A stretch of 64,000 nt of DNA. Source: Hymenobacter translucens (GTDB lineage: Bacteria > Bacteroidota > Bacteroidia > Cytophagales > Hymenobacteraceae). Under the pieces are notes generated by a model. The model had not been told where the DNA came from and did no database searches. It saw nothing but the letters and a program-made list of their open reading frames with translations. The translations under genes were made by a program, and so were the position numbers. This document shows positions 47,643-56,954 of the stretch, in pieces. The stretch covers positions 806,001-870,000 of the forward strand of contig NZ_JAJERB010000001.1 of NCBI RefSeq assembly GCF_020685205.1, written 5' to 3'. How positions within the stretch are numbered: the stretch's first letter is position 1; each line of letters starts with the position of its first letter.

Positions 47643-47773
47643 CGCGCCCCTTTCGCCCGCCTCGTGGGGAGAGCTATCCCCGCCCGGCGCCAAGACGCCG
47701 GGCGGGTGCTGCCACGCGGGCTGGACGCAACCGGCAACGTGCTGCTCCCTTAATAGTCTCTCGGAATTAAGTT

Positions 47774-47795
47774 TTGGACCGAACGGTTCTTAATT
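47774..47795 (+). promoter_or_regulatory. TetR operator, copy 1 (autoregulatory)
   Basis: TT-GGACCGAACGGTTC-TTAATT, a near palindrome 53 bp upstream of the TetR-family gene. It is immediately followed by GTAACTTGC, a probable -7 element, so binding would block transcription. It matches copy 2 at 20 of 22 positions. Confidence 0.75.
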
Positions 47796-47848
47796 GTAAC
47801 TTGCCGCCGTAAAGCCGGTCCAGCCTGCTTCGCTCACCTCGTTAGCTT

Positions 47849-48430
47849 ATGTCCCGTCCCCAGGAATTTGATACCACGGAAGCCCTGCACCACGCCATGC
47901 GAGCGTTCTGGCTCAAGGGCTACGAGGCGACTTCCTTAACGGATTTGCTGGCTGCGACGGGTCTGAGCAAAAGTAGCCTGTACGCCACCTTTGGGGGCAA
48001 GCGTGACTTGTTCCTCGCGGCTTTTGACGCCTACCGGCAAGCCCGTGCCCGCGACGCGCACCGGGTGCTGCGGCAGCAGCCCGCCCGCCGGGCTATCGAG
48101 ACCTTTTTCCACTCGCTGTTTGCCGACGTCAATTCAGATGAACCCATGCTGGGCTGCATGAGCATCAACCAGGCGGTGGAACTGGCCCCACATGACCCGG
48201 CGGTTCGGCAGCGGGTGGTCGAGGACTTGCAGCAGATGGAACTGGTGCTGACCCAGGCCATCGGGCGGGGCCAGCAGGATGGCTCGGTTGCCAGCTTGCG
48301 CCCGGCCCGGGAACTGGCCCGGCTCTTGGTGCTGGCCTTCCCGGGCTTGCAGGTCATGGCCCGGGCCGGGTATACCCGCCAGCAGCTGGATGACGCCCAA
48401 CAACTCCTCTTTACCTGCCTAGACGGGTAA
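47849..48430 (+). CDS. TetR/AcrR-family repressor
   Basis: 193 residues. The N-terminal TetR helix-turn-helix is clear: ALHHAMRAFWLKGYEATSLT, DLLAATGLSKSSLYATFGGK. The C-terminal ligand domain includes DEPMLGCMSINQAVELAPHD, the LGC..N pattern of the YxaF/TetR_C_11 group that responds to aromatic or electrophilic compounds. Identical-looking operators precede it and the MBL gene, indicating repression of both until an inducer binds. Confidence 0.9.
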   Translation: MSRPQEFDTTEALHHAMRAFWLKGYEATSLTDLLAATGLSKSSLYATFGGKRDLFLAAFDAYRQARARDAHRVLRQQPARRAIETFFHSLFADVNSDEPMLGCMSINQAVELAPHDPAVRQRVVEDLQQMELVLTQAIGRGQQDGSVASLRPARELARLLVLAFPGLQVMARAGYTRQQLDDAQQLLFTCLDG

Positions 48431-48448
48431 CTCTTTTTTTGCCTTGTA

Positions 48449-48470
48449 TTGGACCGAACAGTCCTTAATT
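48449..48470 (+). promoter_or_regulatory. TetR operator, copy 2 (MBL gene)
   Basis: TT-GGACCGAACAGTCC-TTAATT, 22 bp upstream of the MBL start; the core GGAC.GAACAGTCC is palindromic. It differs from copy 1 at two positions. Confidence 0.75.
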
Positions 48471-48492
48471 TTTCACTTTACTACCATTTCTC

Positions 48493-49260
48493 ATGCAACT
48501 GCAACTGGTTCGTCATTCCACCCTCCGCCTGGACTACGCCGGCGTGAAGTTCCTCATCGACCCCATGTTCGCCGAACAGGGCGTCTTCCCCGGTCTGCCC
48601 GGCACCCCGAACAGCCACTTGAGCAACCCGACCGTTGGCTTGCCCGGCCCGGTGCAGGAATTCACGCAGGTCGACGCTGTAGTGGTTACCCACACCCACT
48701 TCGACCACTGGGATGAGGCGGCCATCGCCCAACTGCCCAAGCGCCTGCCCATCTTTACCCAGCACGCGCAGGATCAGGCGCTGATTCAGTCGCAGGGCTT
48801 TACCGACGTGCGTCTGATTCAGGGCGCTACCTTCAACGGCGTGTCGCTGACCCAGACGCCAGGCCAGCACGGCAGCGACACCGTCATGGCGGCTGCGGGG
48901 GAGATGCTCGGGCAAGTATCTGGGGTGGTGTTCCGGCACCCCGAGGAGAAGACGCTCTACGTCGCCGGTGACACGGTCTGGAACCAGGATGTAGAAAATA
49001 CCCTGCGGCAGCACCAACCGCAGGTGGTGGTGCTCAACGCGGGCGACAACCAAATCACCGGTCTCGGCTCCATCGTCATGAATCAGGAGGATGTCTACGC
49101 GGTGCACCAAGCCGTGCCGCAGGCCACACTTATCGCCACCCACATGGAAGCAACCAACCACGCCACGCTCGCGCGCCAGCAACTGCGCGCCTTCGCTGCC
49201 GAAAAGGGCATGGCAAGTCAGGTGTTGGTACCCGCGGACGGAGAAGCCTATTCCTTCTAG
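48493..49260 (+). CDS. MBL-fold metal-dependent hydrolase (UlaG-like)
   Basis: 255 residues with no signal peptide. Metallo-beta-lactamase motifs: HS near residue 10 (QLVRHSTLRLDYAGVKFLID), the core HTHFDHWD (about 63-70), and later LYVAGDTVW and IATHMEATNHA supplying further metal ligands. Cytosolic UlaG-type enzymes open lactones or hydrolyse phosphoesters; the substrate here is unknown. Coupled by a shared operator with the TetR gene, so it is probably a detoxification enzyme induced by its own substrate class. Confidence 0.88.
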   Translation: MQLQLVRHSTLRLDYAGVKFLIDPMFAEQGVFPGLPGTPNSHLSNPTVGLPGPVQEFTQVDAVVVTHTHFDHWDEAAIAQLPKRLPIFTQHAQDQALIQSQGFTDVRLIQGATFNGVSLTQTPGQHGSDTVMAAAGEMLGQVSGVVFRHPEEKTLYVAGDTVWNQDVENTLRQHQPQVVVLNAGDNQITGLGSIVMNQEDVYAVHQAVPQATLIATHMEATNHATLARQQLRAFAAEKGMASQVLVPADGEAYSF

Positions 49261-49317
49261 GCCAATTTCCCAGTTAGGGAATCAAACCTCGACACCTCCT
49301 TGCTAGAGCGAGCAAGA

Positions 49318-49353
49318 ACAAAGCGTCTCCGTCGCAAGAGGGAGACGCTTTGT
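49318..49353. terminator. Intrinsic terminator after the MBL gene
   Basis: ACAAAGCGTCTCC, 10-nt loop, GGAGACGCTTTGT: a perfect 13-bp stem, then TGGCTTT. Confidence 0.85.
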
Positions 49354-49420
49354 TGGCTTTGGTTAGAACCCTTTACTTGACCCTTTTAAATGATGGACCA
49401 AGCTTTTAACCAAAGCCATC

Positions 49421-49448
49421 GTTCAGCGAAAAGGTGGTTTTCGCGAAC
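49421..49448 (-). repeat. Isolated copy of the boundary repeat (-)
   Basis: On the minus strand: GTTCGCGAAAACCACCTTTT, then CGCTGAAC. It agrees with repeat 5 at 22 of 28 positions without gaps and has the same arm and centre order. It lies between convergent genes, 17 kb from the array. Confidence 0.55.
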
Positions 49449-49516
49449 TTGGATCAGTTTAGGACGGCACTGTTTCTGGGGCGGTCGGCATGCTTCGCCG
49501 CCTCAATGGTCCCGGG

Positions 49517-51523
49517 TTAGCGTACGACTTCGAGCCAGCCTTTGAGCGTGGCCGCCGGGCACCGACTGGGCCGGCGCAAGACGTAGTAGTAGAGGCCGTC
49601 CGGCAAGCCCTCAGCGGCCCACTGGTTGTTATAGTCAGACTGCTCATACACCAGCCGGCCCCAGCGGTTATACACCCAGGCGTGGGTGTTGTCGGCCAAA
49701 TTCGGAATAACCCATCGCTCATTGAGGTGGTCCCCGTTGGGCGTAATGATATTGGGCGGGAGGCTGGGACGTAGCTCGTCAGCCGTGATGGTGCTGGTCA
49801 GCTCATAGTCGCAGCCATCCAGGGCACGCACCGTCAGCGAGTAGGTCCCGGGGGCCGTTACCACCAGGCTGTCGGCGGTCGAGCCCGTATTCCACGTCAG
49901 CGTGCTGCCGCGGGGTACCCCGATGGCCCGTAGCAGTCGGCCGTCCCAGCAGGTGGTGGAACCCGTCACCAGACGCAGCCCCGCCGGCAGCGTGCCCGCG
50001 GTGCAGGGGGCCGGTACGCTTAGCCGGGCCACGAACCCGTCGCTGAGGGCCGATGCCAGGGGGCCGACGTCGTTGCCCAGGCGGGCTTCGTTGCTAATGG
50101 AGCCACTGACCAGGAGCTGCTGATCGGACAGCGCGTGCACTGAGCCGGCAAAGTCGCTCCCGGCGAAGCGGTACATCGAGAGCACTGCGCCGCCATCCCC
50201 ACCGGCCAGCTCGACCCACTTCCAGCGGCCCGTCGTGCCGGCCAACTCCGCCACAAAAACATCCGGGCCGTCATGGGGCGCGCGGGGCACGGGCGGCAAC
50301 GAGCCGAACTGGCCCGTCCCCGAGTAGCTGGACGTCACAATAACATTGCCGGCCGGCGTCGCGCACAGCCCGCCGGGACCCATCGGGCGGCCAGTACCGG
50401 GCCCGGCGCTCGCCCACTGGACTTGTCCCGGCCCGGGCGTGAGGCACGCGACAAACGTGCTGACTGGCCCCGAACCGTTCGGTAAGGCGATCCCCGCGAC
50501 TTGGCCGGCACCTTCATAGCGCCCACTGGCTACCAGGTTCCCATTGGGAAGCGCCATGAGCTGCTGGGCTTCGCCCCACACGGTCGGCTCGACCAACTGG
50601 ACCCAGCGCCACTGAGTGCTGACCGGGTCGAGGCGTCCCACGAAGGCCTGCTGCACGGTGGGCGTACGCTGGGCCGGTAGGCCGTTGAGCGAGTAGGGCC
50701 CTTGCAGGGTGCCCGCAACGGCAATATCGCCGCCGGGCAGGGTCACCACACTCGCGGCCTCATCGATCCCGGTCTCCCCGACCCCGAACGCCTGGATCCA
50801 TTGCCCGGTATTCAGGTCCAGCCGGGCCACGAAGATATTCCAGTTCAGCGCCAGTGAACTGGTGGGCAGTGACACTAGAGGCGGCAGACTGCCCAGTTGC
50901 GCCGTTCCGCTAAAAGAGCCGACCACGACGGCCTCGCCGCTGCTGCGCACGGCCAAGCCACCGGGCCGCACCAGGTTATAGCCCCCCAGCGGGGTTCTCA
51001 TGCGGGCCAGCCAGCGCCACTGGCCCGTGGTGCCATTGAGGCGGGCCACAAAGCCTTCATACGCCGAATTGACGACGCCCGCATCAAACGGTCCGAACCG
51101 GGTCACCCCTCCCCCCACGGTGCCTGCGATCAGGACATCGCCATCGGGCAGCATGATGACCTGAGAGGCGCCAGCCATATGGCCGCTGAGGTTGTTGTTG
51201 CCAATGTCGGCTACCCAGCGCCAGCTGCGGCCGTCGGCCGCCAACCGGGCCACAAAGCCGCTGTTGCCGGTGGTCAAGGCTCGCCACGAGGTGGCCGGCT
51301 GTAACTCCGCGGAAGTGAGGTAGCCCCCGACCACCACCACATCCTGGTTGGCGGTAACAGTCGAGGCGTGGATGCGCGTGTGCAGCACGCCTCGGGTACG
51401 GGCGAGCAATTCCCAGCGTTGGGCAGGGGCATCATACGCGGTGGCCAGCAGCAGGCACCCGAAAAAGAAGGCCATGCGGCGAGTGAATAAGCGGCTGTGC
51501 CGTGACCATAGGCTGGATGCCAT
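49517..51523 (-). CDS. T9SS-exported protein with gliding-motility-type C-terminus
   Basis: 668 residues; ATG 51475 (MAFFFGCLLLATAYDAPAQ) is an alternative start and begins a good signal peptide. The body has propeller-like repeats of about 60 residues with FVARL, TGQWRWL and LPGGDIAVAGT elements. The end is the gliding-motility-associated C-terminal domain: LPPNIITPNGDHLNERWVIP, WVYNRWGRLVYEQSDYNNQW, GLYYYVL, a type B T9SS signal. A large secreted or surface-attached protein of unknown ligand. It converges with the isolated repeat and the MBL terminator. Confidence 0.88.
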   Translation of the reverse strand: MASSLWSRHSRLFTRRMAFFFGCLLLATAYDAPAQRWELLARTRGVLHTRIHASTVTANQDVVVVGGYLTSAELQPATSWRALTTGNSGFVARLAADGRSWRWVADIGNNNLSGHMAGASQVIMLPDGDVLIAGTVGGGVTRFGPFDAGVVNSAYEGFVARLNGTTGQWRWLARMRTPLGGYNLVRPGGLAVRSSGEAVVVGSFSGTAQLGSLPPLVSLPTSSLALNWNIFVARLDLNTGQWIQAFGVGETGIDEAASVVTLPGGDIAVAGTLQGPYSLNGLPAQRTPTVQQAFVGRLDPVSTQWRWVQLVEPTVWGEAQQLMALPNGNLVASGRYEGAGQVAGIALPNGSGPVSTFVACLTPGPGQVQWASAGPGTGRPMGPGGLCATPAGNVIVTSSYSGTGQFGSLPPVPRAPHDGPDVFVAELAGTTGRWKWVELAGGDGGAVLSMYRFAGSDFAGSVHALSDQQLLVSGSISNEARLGNDVGPLASALSDGFVARLSVPAPCTAGTLPAGLRLVTGSTTCWDGRLLRAIGVPRGSTLTWNTGSTADSLVVTAPGTYSLTVRALDGCDYELTSTITADELRPSLPPNIITPNGDHLNERWVIPNLADNTHAWVYNRWGRLVYEQSDYNNQWAAEGLPDGLYYYVLRRPSRCPAATLKGWLEVVR

Positions 51524-52216
51524 CGCAAAAAGTTATTTTCCCAAAGCAGGCAGTATGGGCGCCCAATGCCAAACCTGTTTTAACTGGAATCAGACTTTTA
51601 AAGAGCGACGAACCGTGCATTCCAGGCTGTTATCCTGTTGCCTAGAAGCTAGGTAAGCCGTGTGCAAGCCTGTATCGAAAAGACTTTACGAGGAGCCGTG
51701 TGAGGCGGCAGGAAGGCTTGATCAGGAGGGAATCCAGCGGCTACCGGCGTTCCAGTATCGAACACTACCCTACCCTCTCGACCGCTATCTGCTTTCGGAG
51801 CATCCTCCTCTCCTACCCTGCGCTAGGCTGTTCGAGCGCATAAGGCAGCCTAGCGGCGGTCCGATAAGTTCGATTATCTTAAGGATAAAACCCCATTGGG
51901 GAAGCCTCCCTTGTGCATGCCTGTTTCGGAAAGAAGTGCTGATTAAGCCCGCTAGGGAAAGCAACTAACTTTGTTTCTCCACGATGTGTCTGTCGTAAAA
52001 TCTTGAAACTACCTATTGCGTACACTTATTGTCATTCTATGCCGTTTGTGCCGCTATACCAGCGTTTATGGCGGGATAAGTCACCTAAAACACCGCTGAT
52101 TGGGGGCGAAAACGCGATCTAAATCGACTCTTCGTGGCATTAACCCAGTATGTGGCCAAAGTGCTGGTCGAGCCATTTAGAGGTATCTTTACTTTCCACC
52201 TCTCTCCCACCCGCTT
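51524..52216. other. 692-bp gap between two exported-protein genes
   Basis: No gene called. An ORF at 51660-51968 has no recognisable feature and poor codon character. Two similar segments in direct orientation, GTGCAAGCCTGTATCGAAAA at 51662-51681 and GTGCATGCCTGTTTCGGAAA at 51912-51931, plus AGCCGTGTG twice (51656 and 51694), suggest a structured RNA or remains of a duplicated element. The right part is AT-rich leader of the next gene. Confidence 0.4.
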
Positions 52217-55081
52217 GTGAAACTGCGATCCTTTTTTTGCCTGCTGTCCCTGGTGGGCGGCCTGGCCCTGACCAGTGCGGCTTCGGCCCAGTCGCTGGCC
52301 CTGCTCGACGACTTCAACCGGCCCGATGACCCCACACTTGGCCTGGGCTGGGTGGAAACCGAAACCACCGCCGGCACGGGTGTCAGCATCACCAGTGGGC
52401 AGCTGAAGATCAGCAGTGGGGTGCTGGGTAAGGACTTCGCCACCCGAGACATCTCCGGCCGCTACAGCGCGGTGCTAAACGCGAACGTGGGCGAGCTGAA
52501 TTGGGCCTGGAACATGCAGCAGTCCCGCATCAATCCCTCCGGCTTCGGCAGCAACAACTACGGCCAGGCCTTTGTGCTGGCCGCCAGCTCCGCGAACCTG
52601 CTCACGGCCTCGGGCTACGCCGTGCTGCTGGGCAACACGAGCACCCCGGACAACATCCGGCTAGTGCGCTTTACCGGCGGCCTCACCGCCGAGGCCAACC
52701 TGACCACGCTGCTCTCGACCAGCGGCACGGACTACGCCAATAAGCCGATGACCATCCGGGTGGCTTACGCCGCCGATGACGACACCTGGCGCCTGCTGGT
52801 GAGTCCCAACACCACGAGCTTCGATGATCCGCTCACCGCCACCTATACGCAGGTGGGAGCGACCATCGACGCGACGCTGACCGGCCAAGCCTTACCCTTC
52901 ATGGGCTGTTTCTGGAACCACGCTACCACAGCCACCGAGGCCGCCGTGTTCGACAACATCTACCTATCCACGCCCTGCACGGTGGGCCCCGAGCCTACCC
53001 AGGCTGCTAGCATCACGGCTGTCACAACAACGAGCACTACCGCCACCTTTACCCTAAGCCCGGGCAACGGCACGAGCCGCCTGCTGGTCGTGCGTGCCCC
53101 AGGGGCCAGTTTGGCGGCCCCCGTCGACGGCAACGTCTACCCGGCCGGAACGGCCTACGGCAGTGGGGCTCCGCTGGGTGCGGGCGCCTACAGTGTGCTC
53201 TCCGGCAGCGGCACGAGCGTAACCGTGACGGGCCTGCAGCCGGCTACGACGTATTCCTACCAGGTCTATGAAGCCCTGGGCAGCGGCTGCGCCATTAACT
53301 ACCTGACAGCCCAGGCCGGCACCGGTACTTTCCTGACAGGCCCCTGCCAGATAGCCACCGCGCCGACCGCCTCCGCGACGGCCATGACGGCTGCCTCCCC
53401 TGGGCGCGGTACGCTCACTTTTGCCTGGCAGAACGGCAACGGCAGCGGGCGCCTGGTAACGGTCCGACCATCATCTGCCTCGGCTACGCTGCCCCTGAAC
53501 GGCATGAGCTACGCGGCCAGCCTCTTTTTCGGGTCGGGCAGCGCCTTGGCCCCGGGCGAGTACGTGGTCTACACGGGCGCCGGCAGCAGCGTGACGGTCA
53601 ACAACCTGATCCAGGGGCAGACCTATACGGCGACCGTGTATGAATTTAACGGTGTGGGCTGCTCCACGGCCTACCGCGCCCTGAGTCCAGCCACGGTCAC
53701 GGCCCTGGTGCCGGTGCTGCCGGCCCCGACCTACGCGCACTACTACGGCAACTTGCACGCGCATTCGGCCTACTCCGACGGCAACCAGGACGGGCCCATG
53801 ACCGGCTACTTCCGCCCGGGCCAGGACTACGCCTTTGCCGATGCGTCCCTGCACGCCGACTTTCTGGGCATCTCCGAGCACAACCACAGCCAGGCCGGCA
53901 TGCTGCGGCCCAATTACGCCAAGGGCCTGCACCAGGCCGACAGCATGACCGTGCCCGGGCAGTTCGTAGCCCTCTACGGCATGGAGTGGGGGGTTATTTC
54001 GGGCGGCGGCCACGTGCTCGTGTACGGGGTGGATCAGCTGCTGGGCTGGGAGCCGGGCAACTACGACCGCTACGTGGCCCGCAATGACTACCAGGGCCTG
54101 TGGAAAATGATCAACCGCTTCCCCGGGGGCTTTGCCACGCTGGCCCACCCGCAGAGCGGGGACTACAACGCGCTGGCCGGCTCGGCAACGCCGTTCAACC
54201 CGGCTGCCGACAGCGCCCTGGTGGGCACCGCCTTCCGCTCGGGCCCTGCCAACTCCACGAACGTCACCTACTCCAATCCGTCCAACAGCTCCTTTGAGAG
54301 TACTTTCCGCACGTTGCTGGCCAAGGGCTACCACGTGAGCATGACCCTCGACCACGACAACCACAACACGACTTTCCTGCGCACCACGGCGGGCCGGACC
54401 GTGGTGCTGGCTCCTACGCTGAGCAAGCCCGATTTGCTGCAGGCCTTGCGCGCGCGCCGCTTCTACGCCTCCGACGACTGGAACGCGGAGGTGACCTTCA
54501 CCGTGGACGGCCAGCCGATGGGCACGATCTTCCAGGGGCCGGCCACCCCGGCCGCCTCGGTGACTATCGCCGATATCGACGGGGAGAACGTCACTTCGCT
54601 CACGCTGCTCAAGGGCACGCCCGGCAGCGGGGCAGCGGCCACGGTCGTCGCCACGGCCCCGGCCGGCAGCAATGCGCTGAGCTTTTCGGATGCCACGCTG
54701 GCCGTGGGCGCCTCGGCCTACTACTACGCCGTGGTGGTGCAGGCCGACGGGGACCGGATCATTACCTCCCCGATCTGGTATACCCGGCAGCTGGGCACAC
54801 CCGTCCGCCGGGTGATCGAGCCTTTGGCCATGCAGGTATTTCCCAACCCGGCCACCGGCAGCGCGGTTACCGTTTCCTACTTTCTGCCGCAGCCAGCTCT
54901 GGTGGAGGTGCAGGTGCTCGATGCCCTGGGCCGGGTGGTACTCATGCCGTTGCCCGCCCAGCGGCAAAGCGGCGGAGCGCAGGCTCTGCTGCTGCCCGCT
55001 GGCGCGCTCGCTGCCGGCAGCTACACGCTGCGCGTGCAACAGAACGGGCAGGCGAGCTATCGCCGCCTGCTGGTGCGGTAA
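52217..55081 (+). CDS. T9SS-exported PHP-domain phosphoesterase-like protein
   Basis: 954 residues from a GTG start (signal peptide LRSFFCLLSLVGGLALTSAASA). Order: a concanavalin-like N-terminal region (about 30-255), two fibronectin-type regions, a PHP-type metal-binding domain from about 510 (YYGNLHAHSAYSDG, GISEHNHSQ, LYGMEWG, HPQSGDYN, MTLDHDNHN), a beta-sandwich, then a type A T9SS sorting domain (MQVFPNPATGS, VLDALGRVV, AAGSYTLRVQ). The His/Asp residues fit a di- or tri-metal hydrolase of the CehA/McbA type. Substrate unknown; location extracellular or cell surface. Confidence 0.85.
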   Translation: MKLRSFFCLLSLVGGLALTSAASAQSLALLDDFNRPDDPTLGLGWVETETTAGTGVSITSGQLKISSGVLGKDFATRDISGRYSAVLNANVGELNWAWNMQQSRINPSGFGSNNYGQAFVLAASSANLLTASGYAVLLGNTSTPDNIRLVRFTGGLTAEANLTTLLSTSGTDYANKPMTIRVAYAADDDTWRLLVSPNTTSFDDPLTATYTQVGATIDATLTGQALPFMGCFWNHATTATEAAVFDNIYLSTPCTVGPEPTQAASITAVTTTSTTATFTLSPGNGTSRLLVVRAPGASLAAPVDGNVYPAGTAYGSGAPLGAGAYSVLSGSGTSVTVTGLQPATTYSYQVYEALGSGCAINYLTAQAGTGTFLTGPCQIATAPTASATAMTAASPGRGTLTFAWQNGNGSGRLVTVRPSSASATLPLNGMSYAASLFFGSGSALAPGEYVVYTGAGSSVTVNNLIQGQTYTATVYEFNGVGCSTAYRALSPATVTALVPVLPAPTYAHYYGNLHAHSAYSDGNQDGPMTGYFRPGQDYAFADASLHADFLGISEHNHSQAGMLRPNYAKGLHQADSMTVPGQFVALYGMEWGVISGGGHVLVYGVDQLLGWEPGNYDRYVARNDYQGLWKMINRFPGGFATLAHPQSGDYNALAGSATPFNPAADSALVGTAFRSGPANSTNVTYSNPSNSSFESTFRTLLAKGYHVSMTLDHDNHNTTFLRTTAGRTVVLAPTLSKPDLLQALRARRFYASDDWNAEVTFTVDGQPMGTIFQGPATPAASVTIADIDGENVTSLTLLKGTPGSGAAATVVATAPAGSNALSFSDATLAVGASAYYYAVVVQADGDRIITSPIWYTRQLGTPVRRVIEPLAMQVFPNPATGSAVTVSYFLPQPALVEVQVLDALGRVVLMPLPAQRQSGGAQALLLPAGALAAGSYTLRVQQNGQASYRRLLVR

Positions 55082-55131
55082 GTCGTTTTCGTTGAGTACC
55101 TTTACGTTTTAAGTAATAATGCTGTATTGAG

Positions 55132-55157
55132 GCGGACGCCCACTAGAAGGCGTTCGC
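55132..55157. terminator. Hairpin between convergent genes
   Basis: GCGGACGCC, 8-nt loop, GGCGTTCGC, then TTCTCTG. A 9-bp stem with one G-T pair; probably a terminator for the PHP-protein gene. Confidence 0.55.
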
Positions 55158-55314
55158 TTCTCTGTTTGTGGCCCCGGCAGGATCGGCGCAACGCAACAAA
55201 GGACTTGCCAGCGTCCGGATCTGCTGCTAAAGCAGCGCTCGGCCCGGCAGCCTAACCCAACGCGGGCAGTACACGTGGCCGTGGAGGCGTTCGACCTCCT
55301 GGGCCCTGCGGCTG

Positions 55315-56940
55315 CTAATCGCCGAAAACAATCCCGGCTCCGAAGGTCGTAACCATGCCGCCCGGGGCCTTGGGACTGAGCGGCTTGCTGAAACCGCCGC
55401 GTAGAAAGACCGGCCCTACCACGAGGAGCAGCCCGGCCTCCGGGTTCAGGGCCGTGTAAGAGCGATCCTCGTTCAAGGCATGCTCCTCATTGCCGGCGGC
55501 ATCCCGGAATTCCTTGATTTCTTCCTGAAAAGCCAGCCCGGCGCCGGCGTAGACCCATACCGGATAAAACACCTTCTTGGTCAGACCCAGGGTTATGATG
55601 TTGGCTCCTTTCACCGTGTTGCCGGTAAACGTTAATTTGCCCCGGCTCGCGCTGGGCACGGTACTCAGGTCGTCGGTTTTCCAGTCCGCCAGGCTTTCGC
55701 CATAGGTGCTGAACCGGTAGGCGGCATAGTAGCCCAGCGCGCGCGGCATGAGAAAATGCATGGATCCGCCCAGCAGGTTCTCCCGGTCAGCATTCCAGCC
55801 GAAAGCGGTCTGCTCGGGTCGGTTCCAGTTGCGCTTTTTGCGTTCCAAGCGCTTGATCCGGGACGCGCTCGCCAGCGGGTGCTGGCACAGGGCCTGTGCC
55901 TTGCGATACATATCCACGGAGGTACCGACGCCATATTTGCTTTTCTCGTTGCTTTTGGCCTCGGCGATGTAGACGGCACACAACTCCTGCCGGGCCACGG
56001 CGGCATCCGGGCCCTGCGGGTAGAGATCCAGATACTGCTGGTAGAATGTTTCCGCCCCCGAGACGCTCGAGCCGCGGGCAGCGCGGCCGCCGGCGAGCAG
56101 CAGGGCCTGCAGCTGGCGGTCGACCGCCTCGATGTGCCGGCCGCGGGCGTAGCGCTGCCGGTACTCCTGCAGCGAAACGATCGTCGCCGTTTCGCGGGCC
56201 TTGTCGTAGGCCTGCTCATCTTTGGTGATGGCAATCTGCCGCAGCGCCTCCGGGTTCGACGGCTTGAACCGCAGCGCTTTCTCATAGCTCTGCAGCGCAG
56301 AGGTGTAGCTCTGCCGGTTCAATGCAGCATCTCCGCTGCGCATCGCCTCATTGTACCCGTTCAGGGTCTTCATCTGACCCGTCTGGTTCAGGCGTGCTGC
56401 CAGCTTGACGGCCTCCGGGTCTTTGCTAACCAGCGGGTCCCGCAGGATGAGCAGCGCCGCCGGGTACTGCTGCAGGCTGATATAGCCGGAAACAGCGTTC
56501 AGGGCAAATTCCAGGTTGTTCTTATCCGCCTTCCAGGCCTTCTCCCACGCTGCCGCGGCTTCGGCGGTCTTGCCTTCGGCCTCCAGCCTTTCTGCCACGG
56601 AAAGTGTCTGTTGCTCCTGCTGCTGCCCTTCCATCAGGCCCGTGAGCTTCTCAATGCGGGCTGCCAGTAGCTTATCCGCCGCCGCGGTGGCCTGTGCCAG
56701 GTACTGCTTCGCCTTTTCGGGTTGGTTCAGCTCGAAAAAGGCATAGGCAATGTAGTAGTAGCCGTCGCCCTGCCCCGGCTTTTCCAGGAGCAGATCCGGC
56801 GCCAGCAGCAGCACGTCATCCCAGCGGTTTTTAGCGACATACTCATCCAGCGTCGCCTCCAGCGACTTGGCGGCCGGGCTCTGGGCACAGGCACTCGTCG
56901 CCGCCCAGGCAAGCAGCAGGAGCGTAAAAAATGCTTTCAT
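55315..56940 (-). CDS. Exported TPR protein with C-terminal barrel-like domain
   Basis: 541 residues from MKAFFTLLLLAWAATSACAQ (signal peptide). TPR-like repeats cover about 25-290 (WDDVLLLAPDLLLEKPGQGD; AYAFFELNQPEKAKQYLAQA; ALQSYEKALRFKPSNPEALR; QQYLDLYPQGPDAAVARQEL). The C-terminal part from about 390 is rich in alternating strands (FGWNADRENLLGGSMHFLMP; VWVYAGAGLAFQEEI; FGAGIVFGD) like an outer-membrane or porin-like sandwich. It begins 14 bp after the coiled-coil gene stop on the same strand. Function unknown; part of the divergent cluster discussed under findings. Confidence 0.75.
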   Translation of the reverse strand: MKAFFTLLLLAWAATSACAQSPAAKSLEATLDEYVAKNRWDDVLLLAPDLLLEKPGQGDGYYYIAYAFFELNQPEKAKQYLAQATAAADKLLAARIEKLTGLMEGQQQEQQTLSVAERLEAEGKTAEAAAAWEKAWKADKNNLEFALNAVSGYISLQQYPAALLILRDPLVSKDPEAVKLAARLNQTGQMKTLNGYNEAMRSGDAALNRQSYTSALQSYEKALRFKPSNPEALRQIAITKDEQAYDKARETATIVSLQEYRQRYARGRHIEAVDRQLQALLLAGGRAARGSSVSGAETFYQQYLDLYPQGPDAAVARQELCAVYIAEAKSNEKSKYGVGTSVDMYRKAQALCQHPLASASRIKRLERKKRNWNRPEQTAFGWNADRENLLGGSMHFLMPRALGYYAAYRFSTYGESLADWKTDDLSTVPSASRGKLTFTGNTVKGANIITLGLTKKVFYPVWVYAGAGLAFQEEIKEFRDAAGNEEHALNEDRSYTALNPEAGLLLVVGPVFLRGGFSKPLSPKAPGGMVTTFGAGIVFGD

Positions 56941-56954
56941 AGTCCGGTCCTTGC

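Noticed and set aside
51660..51968. 102-codon ORF in the surface-protein gap
   Set aside because: No recognisable features, repeats of the non-coding region run through it, and there is no supporting start signal.
21133..52124. 14-bp match GAAGAGTCGATTTA between 21.1 kb and the complement of 52.1 kb
   Set aside because: Too short, with no extended similarity or terminal repeats to support an insertion sequence.
53471..55039. 522-codon open frame on the minus strand
   Set aside because: Antisense shadow of the PHP-domain protein; no domain, and strongly biased composition.
55756..56670. 304-codon plus-strand frame
   Set aside because: Shadow of the TPR protein gene on the opposite strand.
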